This document shows positions 7,398 to 7,989 of a DNA stretch of 7,989 nt, piece after piece. The stretch spans positions 2,489 to 10,477 of the forward strand of contig WOZY01000226.1 in NCBI GenBank assembly GCA_011620045.1. Reading direction: 5' to 3'. The position numbers were made by a program, and so were the translations under genes. This DNA is from Mesotoga sp. (GTDB lineage Bacteria; Thermotogota; Thermotogae; Petrotogales; Kosmotogaceae). How positions within the stretch are numbered: position 1 is the stretch's first letter; every line of letters starts with the position of its first letter. The notes under the pieces were generated by a model. It did no database searches, had not been told where the DNA came from, and saw only the letters and a list, made by a program, of their open reading frames with translations.

Positions 7398-7862
7398 GAG
7401 ACCGTTCTGACAGAATGGATCGAAGTTTCTTCGGATGGACTCTGTTACGAGGTACCTTCGATCTGGTTCGATGATTCGGAGGGGTACAGACTTGAATTGG
7501 AGCGCGATGAGAACTCGAAGCCAGTAAGCAGATGGTTTGATGCTGAACCCGGATCGGAGAATATCTTCTTTGTCATCGCCAGAGTGAAACCCGAGTTCCT
7601 TGAGAAGGAAGAAGAAGAAACAAGACTCAGCATGGAAGTTGTTGAAGAATTCGAAAGGCTAATAGCCGGGGAGCCGGGAATCTGGATAGAGCTTACGGCA
7701 CCACAGTGGGGCGTTGAAAGGACTATCTACTCACATGTATACGAGCCTGGAGATGATGGATACTGCCTTTCAGTCGGTTTTGCTGCAAAGACAGGCTTCT
7801 GGAGTCAGTATGAACCTGTACTGGAAAGAATAATGGAGACATTGAAATACTGCGCAAATTGA
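7398..7862 (+). CDS. Cut-off C-terminal domain in frame with the beta-helix gene
   Basis: The codons directly after the TAA at 7395-7397 continue in the same frame for 154 residues to the TGA at 7860-7862: ETVLTEWIEVSSDGLCYEVPS, IWFDDSEGYRLELERDEN, a charged EKEEEET stretch, GEPGIWIEL, VERTIYSHVYEP, then GYCLSVGFAAK and YEPVLERIMETLKY. The general layout (polar strand with 'EVPSIWF' opening, YCLSVGF strand, final helix) resembles small PsbP/DUF1795-like beta-sandwich domains found on secreted bacterial proteins, but this is a weak match from memory. No ATG start lies in this frame near the 5' end. The best separate start is TTG 7497, 12 bases after GGAGGGG (7478-7484), which would discard the first 33 residues of the domain. 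The more natural reading is that this is the tail of the upstream protein, split by a stop codon. Confidence 0.6.
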   Translation, partial: ETVLTEWIEVSSDGLCYEVPSIWFDDSEGYRLELERDENSKPVSRWFDAEPGSENIFFVIARVKPEFLEKEEEETRLSMEVVEEFERLIAGEPGIWIELTAPQWGVERTIYSHVYEPGDDGYCLSVGFAAKTGFWSQYEPVLERIMETLKYCAN

Positions 7863-7893
7863 TTCGGCTGTCCGCGCAACAAACCTAACAATT

Positions 7894-7919
7894 CCGGCAA
7901 AGGTATTTACCTTTGCCGG
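7894..7919. terminator. Strong hairpin, possible bidirectional terminator
   Basis: A perfect 11-bp stem CCGGCAAAGGT/ACCTTTGCCGG with an ATTT loop lies 31 bases after the last + strand stop. The + strand tail is TTACTCCT, not a good T-run. Read on the - strand, the hairpin is followed by AATTGTTAGGTTTGTT, which is more T-rich. It may end transcription from both sides. Confidence 0.6.
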
Positions 7920-7948
7920 TTACTCCTGCGAACAGTCGCTGCAATAGT

Positions 7949-7989
7949 TCAATCATCGAAGACCGAGAGGTCATTTCTGGCGAATGCAT
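7949..7989 (-). CDS. Possible 3' end of a convergent gene (partial)
   Basis: On the - strand one frame reads AFARNDLSVFDD and then TGA (7949-7951) from the window edge. The composition is protein-like and the hairpin at 7894-7919 sits just after its stop, as expected for a convergent gene. Only 12 codons are visible, so this is a suggestion, not a firm call. Confidence 0.2.
   Translation of the reverse strand, partial: AFARNDLSVFDD

Overview
This window most resembles a chromosomal stretch from a bacterium that exports large modular surface proteins. The best guess is a mesophilic or moderately thermophilic Thermotogota of the Kosmotoga/Mesotoga type. That rests on GC content in the mid-40s by eye, heavy use of AGA/AGG and ATA codons, 'VTKTGG' Ig-like repeats joined to a papain-family peptidase, and a very long parallel beta-helix protein. 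No taxonomic marker gene is present, so the assignment is an inference. All confident genes lie on the + strand.

Layout. (1) Bases 1-2582 are the 3' part of a long gene whose start lies upstream. It encodes a tandem array of 91-residue Ig-like repeats, then a segment carrying the Asn/Trp half of a papain-like (C1) peptidase, a beta-rich domain, a pro-region-like stretch, and last the Gln/Cys/His half of the peptidase. The two halves are complementary but in reverse order compared with ordinary C1 enzymes. (2) Bases 2583-2954 are non-coding and hold a weak promoter candidate and a clear ribosome binding site. (3) Bases 2955-7397 encode a 1480-residue secreted right-handed beta-helix protein made of seven modules. 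Most modules carry a calcium-loop-like DxNxDG motif just before a GWW motif. (4) After its TAA stop, the same reading frame stays open for another 154 codons (7398-7862) and encodes a plausible C-terminal domain, so the stop looks like an in-frame interruption or a readthrough site. (5) Bases 7863-7989 hold a strong hairpin, probably a terminator, and perhaps the last codons of a convergent gene.

Both large genes appear to make extracellular proteins, one a peptidase on an Ig-like stalk and the other a beta-helix. The 372-base gap suggests they are transcribed separately. A functional partnership is possible but nothing in the sequence proves it. The observations most worth checking are the permuted peptidase and the in-frame TAA that separates the beta-helix from its apparent C-terminal domain.
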